A DNA stretch of 64,000 nucleotides from Liolophura sinensis (lineage: Eukaryota > Mollusca > Polyplacophora > Chitonida > Chitonidae): positions 15,870,281 through 15,934,280 of the forward strand of contig NC_088301.1 of the NCBI RefSeq assembly GCF_032854445.1, given 5' to 3'. The translations under genes and the position numbers were made by a program. Below, piece by piece: positions 1 to 11,600 of the stretch. The notes under the pieces are model-generated. The model saw nothing but the letters and a program-made list of their open reading frames with translations. It searched no databases and had not been told where the DNA came from. Every line of letters starts with the position of its first letter. The stretch's first letter is position 1.

Positions 1-754
1 GACGCAGCAATTCGCCATCTTCTCAAGCGTGACAGTTAATCTAATTGTCTTTTTAAAGAGTTGTTCAGTTGTGAGAACAAAGTGTTTTGCATATTACATA
101 GGACAACCTTATCTGATTCGATAATGCAGATTAAGAATTTTGCTGTCCTCGTAAAATAGCAATTAAAAGAGTAAGCAATACTCTCCCGTCTTTGTCGTCT
201 CACTACTCATACTTTAAAAAATTCCCCGAAAAAACTCCATTTATCTCCGATGTGGATTAAAAAGTACGTATAAATAAAAGGACGGAACAGAGACAACTAT
301 AAGATACCTATATAGGTACTTTCAAGGTGAAAAAATATTAATTCTTCTTTTTATGTAGTTTGGCGTTTTACTTATATACACGACGATTATCATTAAGCCT
401 TCGCAAACAGGCTGTGGTCAGAAAAGTGATCTTTATGAGAATTCCATACATTTGACAATCGTCATGCCTAAAGCTTTTGGCCATGCTTTTTTTTTTTTAT
501 AAGATATGTACTCGTTTTACACAATTCCTAACTTTCTGTTCGTCCAAGTGATATACAAGTAGCGATTTATTAAGCTGTTTATTAAAAAGGTAAAAAACAT
601 ATCCGTGTTGTTAGTTCCTCATGCCCTAGGCCAGACATACGGAGATGTTTGAAGCTTATACAAGATGTCTGGATTTAAGGGTGCCGGGATTTTATCATCT
701 ATCTTTATTGTCTCGGGGCAAAGTTTAATAAAAACTTGAATTAGCAAAAAACTA

Positions 755-955
755 CTAAACCGGTGCGGAAAGAGCCAATAGGTAGTCGAGTTCTGTAATC
801 AATTCATTAACATAAAGCATGAGACAATACGCATAATAAATAAGCTCAACCGACTGGCTACGGGACATATTTTGCTGCGCCGAGCAACTGGTAGCAAGTC
901 CTCTCAGCTGACTAAGGTAAGACATGATTATTTTGCTGTTTCGTTCTATAGACGC
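755..955 (-). CDS. Hypothetical small protein (67 residues)
   Basis: An open frame starts at an ATG in fair Kozak context (CTATGG, near 955) and ends TAG at 755. An upstream in-frame ATG at 976 would add six residues. The composition looks protein-like: no low complexity, two amphipathic or hydrophobic helices (KIIMSYLSQLRGL; ELIYYAYCLMLYVNELI), and no overlap with a recognised repeat. I do not recognise the family. No splice sites are needed. It may equally be a chance frame. Confidence 0.22.
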   Translation of the reverse strand, partial: ASIERNSKIIMSYLSQLRGLATSCSAQQNMSRSQSVELIYYAYCLMLYVNELITELDYLLALSAPV

Positions 956-1074
956 CATAGCGTGTGTGCTGGACAAAATACTAGCCAGATAAAGAAGATA
1001 GCTCGCAATGGTTCAGTCCAACAGGCTATTAAATGGATACAGGTCGATTTATAGACAGTTCACATACACTGTAA

Positions 1075-1175
1075 ATTTATTTATTTATTTGATTGGTGTT
1101 TTACGGCCAGCATTATGGTGAGAGGAAACAGGACATAGTTGTCAAAATATCTCGGTGATTTAGTCGAGTTTCTCG
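1075..1175 (-). mobile_element. SINE family A variant, partial
   Basis: Tail, then a body that switches to ACAGGACATAGTTGTCAAAA. The same variant body occurs at 3793-4000, so this is a subfamily. Confidence 0.7.
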
Positions 1176-1249
1176 AAATTTGAGACCACAAACACTTTTT
1201 AATGCCCACATTAAAATTTTGTTATTCGAAATTTAAAGATTTACTTGAT

Positions 1250-1412
1250 TTATTAATTTATTTGATTAGAGTTCTACGCTCTGCTGAAGACTATTTCACT
1301 TATTCGACGGCGGCCATCATTATGGTGGGAGGAAACAGAGCATAGCCCGGTGGACACCCACGAGCATCCGCAAGTTGCTGACAGACCTTCTCATGTACGG
1401 CCGGACATACAC
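1250..1412 (-). mobile_element. SINE family A, partial
   Basis: Tail and body to the CGGCCGGA region; no head. Confidence 0.8.
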
Positions 1413-2494
1413 TGTAAAATATGTGCGATTAAATTTTAATCGAAAATCAATATCAGTTTGTATAAAATAGTCTACAGAACATTTGAAACTTTAAGACGTA
1501 AATATAGACCAATATATAACCTGAACTTATCCGGTTTAGAGTCCTGTCACGATTTTGTGTTTTGATGCTAACATCCCACGTATAACTTAGCACTGCTTAG
1601 TTATACTTCGCTTTAAAAAAGAAAACAGACTAGTCGAGCAATGCCTGAGTCAGTTTAGGTTGCGTACTTTTTATTTTGTATGTTTAATGGATTTAAAAAC
1701 TGAATCATTCGGGCATTCAATGCTGCAATGCCTTCACTCAAGTTATGGATAGAATAAATCAACCATCAGCCCTCTTCTTCAACGGTTGTTGGTTGACATA
1801 TGCTGTAGGAAGCTGTAGGCTGCATATCGTTTCTGCTACAGATTTTCAATTAGGACTTCTATAGAAACCGATTAAGGTCATCATCTTATTACCATTCATC
1901 GTATCATCTCCTAAAAGTGGTGTAAATTGACGTGCCGATGGCACGAAGTCATGAGACAAAAGTGTGAGGCGATGAAACTAAGATACGTAGGCGATGACGA
2001 TGACCATTGATCCATCTCTTCGTACCTTGGTCCCCTTCGTTTTCGTAAATTTTCATGTCATCAGTCATCTGACAATTGGAACCTTACTGGTGCATTTCAG
2101 CATGACTTTATTTTTAGCTCTTCTCCCTGTGTCTTTCCTTTTCGACAAAACATAAGTACCGGAAGAACACGACGAAGTCCACAATGCACCACTTCGATCA
2201 CTTGAGAATTTTTCATAGGGCGAGGTTACAAAGCGGCATCGTAGTACATTTAAAAATGGATAGCTTGATGCATATGTAAAAGGTACAAAATGGTATTGCT
2301 CCACTGAAGCAGGTATTTGTGTTAAATCTGAACAGCTCGGAGGCAAAACTGAAGGAATGTGACATGCCTCTGCCAATCCCCCTTGACGGCTGTTGTTTTT
2401 GTCATAACATGTATATAAGGACCACAATACGTCCACAATGGGCAGAGGTCTGTGCAGGCAGTGCTTTACAATTTATAAACAAATGTTAGCAAGA
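1413..2494. other. Intergenic, no gene seen
   Basis: AT-rich unique-looking sequence. A 123-codon minus-strand frame (2065-2436) is open but has no recognised domain and abuts the minisatellite; I do not call it a gene. Confidence 0.5.
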
Positions 2495-2868
2495 ACTAAG
2501 AAACATTTAGCAGAGACATGCCTATTAGCGGGAAATAAATATTTAAAGGAGCCATGTCTATTCTTAGCAGGTAATAAACATTTAGCGGATGCACATCTGT
2601 TCAAAGAGGGTAATAAACAATTAGCAGAGGAGCGTCAATTCTTAACAAGTAATAAAAATTTAACATAGGCCCAGCTGTTCGAAGCGGGTAATAACATTGA
2701 GCAGAGGCATGTCTGTTGTTAGCCGGTAATAAACAATTAGCAGAGGAGTGTCATTTCTTAACAGGTAATAAAAATTTAACATAGGCCCAGCTGTTCGAAG
2801 CCGGTAATAAACAATTAGCGGAGGCACATCTGTTCAAAGCGGGTAATAACATTGAGCAGGGGCACGTT
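2495..2868. repeat. Minisatellite, about 39-bp unit
   Basis: Roughly nine to ten units with the core GGTAATAAACATTTAGCAGA. The unit is 13 codons long, so a 76-residue frame (2438-2668, GNKHLA-like repeats) runs through the first half. That frame is a by-product of the period and stops where units lose one base. Confidence 0.85.
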
Positions 2869-3792
2869 TACAGAAGTTGAACGTTTTGTTGGCTTGAGGG
2901 CATTTATCATTCGTGAGAGGAAAGATAAGAAAACAAAGATTAAAATTGAGAAAAAAACAAATGACAAAATTCCCTAAAAAGAGGTTTTAGTATCCTCAAA
3001 CATGTATGTCGTCAGGGTAGATTACAATCCACTTAATGTATTATAGCACTTAAGAGAGTTTAAGTGATCAACGTCATTGTGGTCAAAGTTGATTATAAGT
3101 AACATGGTACAGTAGCTACTACAACTTAGCCTACAACAGATCTGTGCAACCGAGTTGTAACTGTTTTGATCGCTTTTGATCGACCATTACTGACTATGTA
3201 CGTATACGAATGTTAAGTACAAATGAAAAACCTACCTTGACTACAAGGTTAATAGGTAAAGATGCTTAATTACCAGATTATCACCGAATGTTTTGGACCT
3301 TTTGTTGAACAACTATATTCTTTTCTTCAAGTTAGTGATTCGTTAGATTTGTACAGTTACACGTACATAACATTCAGTGCATGACAAAACCTTCTCAGCC
3401 AGATTCCGTCCACACGGATGATACTGCCGCACAACAACGGCGGATTCACATCGCCATAGTCCATTCGTCTTTATGGGCAGGAAGTAGCCACGCAACACAA
3501 AGTCCTCCCGTATGAAGGTGATACATTGAACATGTATTAATACATCTACGATAAAAATATTAAGCTATACATCAGAAGGCACTAATAGTCGTTTGTCTTG
3601 CGTAAAAAAAAAACAAAGAAGCCCCAAAATTGAGAAGTGCAAAAACAAGATAATAATAATACAAAGACTTGCCACAGTTCAAACGATAGCGAAATCAGCA
3701 GGCCAGACGCAAAAGATGGTACGATGTAAGTGGATAAATTATGTGAAAGAACCCAATACGGCTTAGAATATTTGATGGACGAGTCTCGAATA
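2869..3792. other. Intergenic, nothing identified
   Basis: No frame of note and no recognised repeat, apart from A-rich tracts near 3605. A first exon or promoter of gene 1 could lie here, but I see no decisive signal. Confidence 0.5.
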
Positions 3793-4000
3793 TCTATTTA
3801 TTTATTTCATTGGTGTTTTACGCCGTACTCAAGAATATTTCATTTACACGACGGCGGCCAGCATTATGGTGGGAGGAAACAGGACATAGTTGTCGAAATA
3901 TCTCCGTGACTTAGTCGAGTTTCTCGAAATTTGAGACCACATATTTGAAACCCAGGTTGCTGGCAGACTTTCCCACGAACGTTCAGGGAGGAAGCCAGGG
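3793..4000 (-). mobile_element. SINE family A variant, partial, upstream of gene 1
   Basis: Tail and variant body (GACATAGTTGTCGAAATATC), ending before the head, 145 bases before the gene 1 start. Confidence 0.8.
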
Positions 4001-4145
4001 CCAAAATAAGATGTGATTTTATGCAGCTCTGTTATTCAGCCCCAAATACGGGTATACTCAGGAACTGCAAAACGCCAATGATCCTGTGTGCGGTATAAAC
4101 ATTGTTCTAATTTGAATTACTAATTTTAAGTACATAATTTTGCAG

Positions 4146-5633
4146 ATGGATTTCTTGACCTCGATGTCTTTTATCTTTCTGCTGGTCATATCAGCAGTAA
4201 CCGGATTCAGTAGCGGTCCACCTAGCACGGCCTGTGACTTCATGGCCCCTAACCACAATGGTATTCCCGCCCAGTCTGCTGCGTCCTCTCCCTACTCGAT
4301 TCTGACCAATCAAAACACCTACGCTCCTGGAGATACAATTTCAGGTAGGATTCCATGCTGTACTGGTTGTCAGTAATGATAGGCGGGGCCACCATTGCCT
4401 AGTGATTAGCGTGCTAGCACAAAACATTGGCCCAGTATCTTCTCACTATTGCAGTGGCTATGAGCTCAAATCCGGCTCATGACGGTTCTCTCCCGTCGCA
4501 CGTGGGAAGGTGTGTCAGTACCACCGGGTTCTGCCCCGTCTCCCCCCACCCTAATGCTGGCCACCCTGGTATAAGTGAAATATTCTTAATTACGGCGTAA
4601 AACACCAAACAAAAATATCAAAACTGTTACAGGCCACTACAGAAAGTTCTCATAACGTATTGTACGAGTACGATTCCGTGTGTGTTGTATAAGAGTTTAT
4701 AATATGAAATTTGTTCTTGTGTCAGTCTCTTTTTTCCACATGGTCTCCACCAATCATATTTCTCTTATGCCAACCCTTCTTTCCGTATGAGCTAATTTCA
4801 GTATATGCAAACGAAAGTTGTACCGATTCCTGCTATTCTAAATGTACTTCTCTTGTGTCAAGTCCCATTCTTGTATGAGCTGACAGAGACGTCCACGTAC
4901 CGATTCTCATCGCCTTGTAGACAGAATTCAGTATATACAAAACACTACCGACCCTAGTATATACTTTCATTTAAACCACATTCATATGGATTATAGGCTC
5001 AATTATAATAGCCTAAACCCTCTGGCACCTAAAGGTGTGCCATTACGAATACTTAATTAACGTATGCCTAGCTCCCTTCACGTACTTTGCCCTTATGCCA
5101 AGCCTTTTTAAGTTATTGGCTGATGTATGCCATTTCCCCGGGGCACATATGTTCCCCTTTTTGTTTTTGTCTAACAAATGAATGAATAATCAGAGTTTAA
5201 CGTCACATCGGCAGTATTTGGACATACACGTATCTTGATGAGAACATGTTAGAACCAGGATATACCCCAAACGACCTAAAAATTCGACCACAGAGCATTA
5301 TTTGGAGGCAAACAAATGTAATGACATATTAGCTCTGGTGCTAAAATTTACATTTTCCCAGTAGAATATCACCTACCTTCCAAACACCTCCCAAAGCACC
5401 TTTCTGAAATCAACAGAGCTCCCAGAATCTGGCAAAATGAGAATCTTAGTCATGGTTGAAATTTTAGGCCATATAAGGTAGCCTAGATAAGATTATAACA
5501 TCCAAAACCACAACAAATCGTAAGCAAAATAAGTTAAATAACTATGCGAGAATCACACTGAATATTGTTCAGCACTATGTATACATGTTTAAAATATCTT
5601 CAAAACTTTTAACTATAAAAGCGGCGTCAAATA

Positions 5634-5677
<44 letters not shown>

Positions 5678-8600
5678 ATATATAGGGCACCCTTAACGGC
5701 ATATTCCCCAACAAGGACAAAATATAATAATCTGTCATTGATATGGATCTATTCTGTTCACCAACTATAGGAGAGTTCTAGGTTAGTCACCTTTTAAACG
5801 AAGCTTTCCTAGAGGGCTGAAGTCCTATACGTTTCACTAAAATTCCACATTGTCTTACCACAGTTGGTGTTACGTGTATTTCTTTGATGTAATTTTGGAT
5901 AAATGTGGTACCATCACCCCCTCCCCCCCCCCTTCCCCACCCCGAATGATAATTTTGGATAAGTGTGGTACTATTACCCCACCCCAAGTGATAATTTTGG
6001 ATAAGTGTGGTATCATCGCCGAATGATAATTTTGGATAAAAATCATTCATTCAACAGTGTTCGGAGCAAATGGTGGTGAACACGTTACTGTTTCTTGTTA
6101 CAGTGACGATCACTGGGGCCACTTTTAGGGGATTCTTTCTACAAGCCAGAGCAGCCAGTAACGATCAACATGTGGGCAGCTTCAGTCCTATAGCTAATAC
6201 TAAGGCACTCACGTGTAATGGAGTAAGTATATGTCCCAGTGCCGCATATATATTTCCCAACTCTTTTCCAGCTGTGTTGCATCGGAGGCGTTCGTGTATG
6301 CGAAATAAAGATGCGACTCAGCTGGGATCCGGGCACGACGTTGCACGACGGGTTCCAGCTGAGATGGGTGCGTAATAACAGTTTTACGCTAGTGTGTCAC
6401 AGTCAGTGGCTATAAATTACTTTTCGATATATCTGGCTAGGACTTTGTACCCAACCTCGAGGAGTTTGCAACCGTGGCAAATATAAGATGGCTGGTTATT
6501 AAATTGCAAACTTCGAATAGCAAAGAACTTAAATTGTGGCTGGCACATTGTTCCACAATAAACAATCAGTGTAAAAATCTCTGATTTAAGTCAAAATATA
6601 TAACATCGTCACATTATTTAGTTTTTGGTGTGTAAGTTTTGACATGTTTCGACAATCTTTAAAATAGTATTCAAAACATTAGTTTTATGGAATCGCTACA
6701 AAAACAGACAACAAAACAAACTTAGCTAAGCTAGTATGAATGCTAAAATAGTACAAGTGAGAATTTATGTGAAAAATTAGTTTAATATCAGAGTAAATTT
6801 ATATTATGTTTTCTCACTTTTATTTTTTGACCCCATAAAGAACACAGCCGTTTCTCACAGCACACCTCTGCTCACGAGTTCGATCACTCTTGACTGGACG
6901 GCCCCCAGTCTGGATGAAGACATTCAGATCTTGTAAGTACATTTATCAATGTTCAAATTTATTCATTTATTTGATTGGTGTTTTAGGAGTAATCAAGAAT
7001 ATTTCACTCATTCCAGTATGATGGTGGCAGGAAACCGGGCAGAGCCCCGGGGGAAACCCACGACCATCCGCAGGTTGGTGGAAGACCTTACCACGGGGAA
7101 GCCAGCATGAGCTGGAATTGAACTCACATTGATCGCATTGATGGAAGGCTCCTGGATCATTGCGCTCTGCTGTTAAGACGTCAACATTTTTGAGGTGTTA
7201 AGATGATACACAATGTTAAATGCTGTGAAATATGAGAATCATTTTAAAATGTTACACTGCGTCGTGGTTGTTTGTAGGTTATCATATGATGTTAGATGCT
7301 TAACATTTACTATGGGGTTACACAACACCTAATTTAGTGCAAAATAAAAAGATTTTCTAATCATTCTGTAAACTGTGAATTTTCAAACACATTAGAAAGT
7401 GTTATCAGAGCAATAATAAATGCCTTCGCTCCTGAACCACTGTCAAAGCTTTGGATTTAACGATATCAAAATGAATGCCTTCGCTCCTGAACCACTGTCA
7501 AAGCTTTGGATTTAACGATATCAAAGTTATATATAATACTCCATCTTTAAGAGCGCTGTCCTACTTTTTAAAACAAAAATTGAAATGTTTAATTTTTAGA
7601 AAATATTAATCTAACATTAAGACATGCTTTCCTACTTCAACACGGCAAAAATGTTGTATTTGACTTTATTAAAGCTGTAAACAACATTTGAGTTATAACA
7701 AAGATGGCTTATTTTTATTCCATTCAAATGAGACAGAAATGTAAGGATAAAGACACAGTTTACGGTTATCTCGTTTTTTTTTGTAATGGACCCTGTAACA
7801 TTCCGTATTTGATGGGAAAATATGACAACTCCAAGTCGTTTACCTTGCAATCTCTTATCTTAACACCGCCGTTGCCCCAATGTGAGCTGGGTTGGTATCT
7901 ATAAGACTATTGTGGTATATATTTCATGGTATAGGGCGAAATGGGAGTTTATCATATAATTTATAAAGATTTCAACAACGATAGTGTCGTTTCATATGAA
8001 AACCACCACATGTAACCAAGACAAAGTTTGCAAACATTCGATACCGATTTTCTTTGTCCTGGGGGTAATGACCGTTCTTCCACTTTGGCAAACCACATTT
8101 GATTCTTTACGGTGATTTACAGTGGTTTAACCCATGTATGAGATTCACAAAATCCGAAAAATGTAAAGCATCTTACCAAAATAGTATAGCAAACAATCAA
8201 AGATCAGTTCCTACAATAGTTTTTACAGTGCTGTTTTATGATATTTAAAACTGACTTCTGCCTATGGAAGAATGTCTTTGGGCAGAAATAGTATGATTGG
8301 TACGGTGAGATTTCGACAGAAACAGGTGTTCATTTCTTCTATTTTAATTTCTGTCTGAACAAAGCTACATTGCACCTATTCAATTGTAATATACCCGTCA
8401 GGTATCATTGCATTAGGTCTAATACTTCAAGTGCCACACGATAACAACAGGAGCGAATAAAGCTAACTTTTATTAAATTGAGCTGATAAACTTTTACCTG
8501 ACCCCATTTGTCAAGTGTTAGAGGACCTCACTGATCAAGCGTTAGGGGATATCAATGGTCAAGGATTAGGGGACACCAGTGATCAAGTGTTAGGGGACCT

Positions 8601-11600
8601 CATTGATCAAAATAGGATATCAATGGTCAAAGATTAGGGGACATCAGTGGTCAAGGGTTAGGGGTTATCAATGGCCAAGGGTTAGGGGACATCAATTGTC
8701 AAGGGTTAGGGCACCTCAATGATCAAGGGTTAGGGGACCTCAGTGGTCAAGTGATAGGAGACCTCACCGGTCAAGCGTTAGGGTACCTAATTGATCAAGC
8801 GTTAGGGTAATCATTGGTCTAGGTTTAGGGGACCTCCTTGATCAAGGGTAGGGGACAGGATTAAGGTAATCATTAGTATTGGCTTAGGGGACCTCCCTGG
8901 TCTAGGGTTAGGGGACCAAATTGATCTAGGGGCGAGGAACTGCTAAGAGACGTCGTCAGTGTCATCGGTGGTAAGGGCCGGCATTGAAACATTATGGAGC
9001 AAAAATGAATTATATAATGAAAACACAGAGAGTAAACAGAACAGAGTAAAACCAGAGCAGTGGTATCAGAGTGACAGCTGGCAAATGCTCACACGTAACC
9101 GGTAAGGGTTTTCTTCTAACTGTTCATGTAAATGCATACGTAGCAGCAATTTACAAACCCCTTCAACCACGGCTTAAGCAGAATTCGGTCAAAAAATGCA
9201 GTGATATTAATTGCAGTTTATTAGACGTCACTGGTTAAGAATTACTCAAATTACTAAAAATGATGCCAACACATTCAACATAGAATCACATTAAAACACG
9301 TGTGAAATAATTATGTTTTCAGCGCCACTGTTGTACAGGCCTACAACGTGTTCTGGGTGAAGATCCCTGGCCCGGTACTCTCCAGAACGGTAAGATTCCT
9401 ACAATTTTTTCCAGTACTAAATACCAAATGTAACATGCATTGTAGAACACCTACATCCGAGTATACAGGAAGGCGTCAGCTCTGTTTGTTTGTACCTGTA
9501 TGTATGATGCCGAACGTGTGTGTGTGTGCGTATGTGTGTGTGTCTCTGTATGTATGTATCGGGGCAACATCAATCTTCGAGTACGACGGAAGGTCTGTCA
9601 GCAGCCTGCGGATGGTCGCGGGCCTCTAAGGGTTGTGTTCGGTTTCCTCCCGAATAATAATAATAATATCGTTATTGCTGGCCGCCGTCGTATAAGTGAA
9701 ATTTTCTTGAGTACCGCGTAAAACACCAATCAAATAAATAAATCAAATAAATCAATCTTGGATATCGGCAAGATGCTCTTGCTGTGTGTGGCTCACACGT
9801 GTGGGCATGCATATATACTTGTGTACCTGACTTTAAAGGATACAAGAAGTTGTATATTTATGAGAAAGAAGTCAACAAAATTTTACGATTGGTGGATATG
9901 GACTATTTTATTAAGGATATCAACGTTGTATAATGGATTTACCCATCTTGATTTATTTATTTGTTTGATCTGTGAGTTACACCGTACTCAAGAATATTTC
10001 ACTTATACGATGGAGGCCAGCATTACTGTTCACATCTTGACACAGGTAATGCATGACTATTAAAGTGGTACATGCTGCTTTTCCCCACTCCAGGCCGTGT
10101 TCTGATGTCCAACCCGATGTCCCCAGTGTTAAAATAAACACTGCTATATTGGTGTCTGTGTACATTATTGTTCGTTTCATTCCAGCCTTCGTGTGATATA
10201 CCAGGCCATCAGTTCACATTAGCAGAGTTGTCCGTCGAGTCCTATGCCGTGTCTTGGAAGGCCCCTGCAAATGGCAAAATAGAGTTCACCGTTAGTGGCG
10301 CTGTAGGCACTGATTCTAGCAACAAATATGTAGCAATTGGATTTTCCAACGACAATCTCATGGTAAGACAATGTCATTCCATCAAAAGCCTTCACTCTGA
10401 TTTTCTTAAGTTTTACAAAGAATATGATAAACTAGCATTAGTACAGGTTTTGGATAATGATTTCATTCCTTCACCTTTAAAACAACATTGAAACCGGTTT
10501 ACTGCTTTTCGTTGTATACGAATCTGTTTTCATTTCGTACTTTACATACTTCTTCGTTGATCAGTGTTTTTGTTGAACGCTGGTTTGTGAATTGGTCCTG
10601 TGGGTATTAATTTGGAACGTCCAGTTTGGTTGACGGTTGGTATATGAATGTCCGCATGGATTCACGGCTTTTCAAGAAAAATGTACTCCATGTGCATTAT
10701 TTGTTAAGATGTTAAGGCAACTGAAGACGTTCAAATCTTAGCATTGACACGGCTTAAAACACAGACTGGTTATATTTACCTGTAGAAATAATAATATAAT
10801 CCAATCATAGTCGGATTACTAAAGACATTCAGAATGGATAGACATTTAAATGAGTTCTGGCTAACCTAAACAGGGCTCCGACAGCGTTGTTGATTGCATA
10901 GAGAAGGGCGTGAATGGGGTTGTTAGCGTCCAGGCCTCGTACAATGGCGGGAAGTTCAACTCAGTTAACTCAGCGGTGAGTAATTCTTATTTACAATATC
11001 AGATATATATTTCAGCAGGTAATGTTACTGACTCCCGCAATGAATTGGTGCATTATCTATTGTTTTATCAGCATGGCTGACCCAATAAAGAGCCAGTGAG
11101 TGAGCTCTTAGGGTTTAACGTCGTACTTAAAAACTTTTCCGTCATAGACGACGAAGGAGTCCTTAGAGTGCATATAATGTGCCTCCTTGTTACAAGACGG
11201 AATTCCAACGATCTTTTATGTAGTGCTGCTTCACTGAGACGACTTACCGAAGCCAAATAAACCACCCCACTCCAGACATTATACTGATACGGGTCAACCA
11301 GGTGTTGCACTATTTCCTTGATGAAGATAAGGAAAGGTCAGTCTTGTGTTCCTCTCGAATACTATCGGTTTCCTCTAGGCTAGACTTTTGTTAATCTCGA
11401 CTATTATCTATTTCCTTGACTGGGCTAATCTTGTGTTACTCTCGCGTAGTATCGGTTTTCTCCAGGCTAGTTTTGTGTTCGTCTCGAATACTGTCGATTT
11501 TCTCCAGGCTGTTCTCATTTTACCATAGGCTATTGTCGTTTGCACCCGTTAACTCAGTTCTGCTATTTTTAATTTAATCAAGTTTTGGGGTCTTGCTTGA

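Noticed and set aside
2065-2436. 123-codon minus-strand frame
   Set aside because: Open but low in recognisable features, with no conserved motif and no promoter or splice evidence; treated as chance.
8509-8936. Interstitial telomere repeat (GTTAGGGG words)
   Set aside because: TTAGGG occurs once per 22-bp unit as part of a longer minisatellite, not as (TTAGGG)n.
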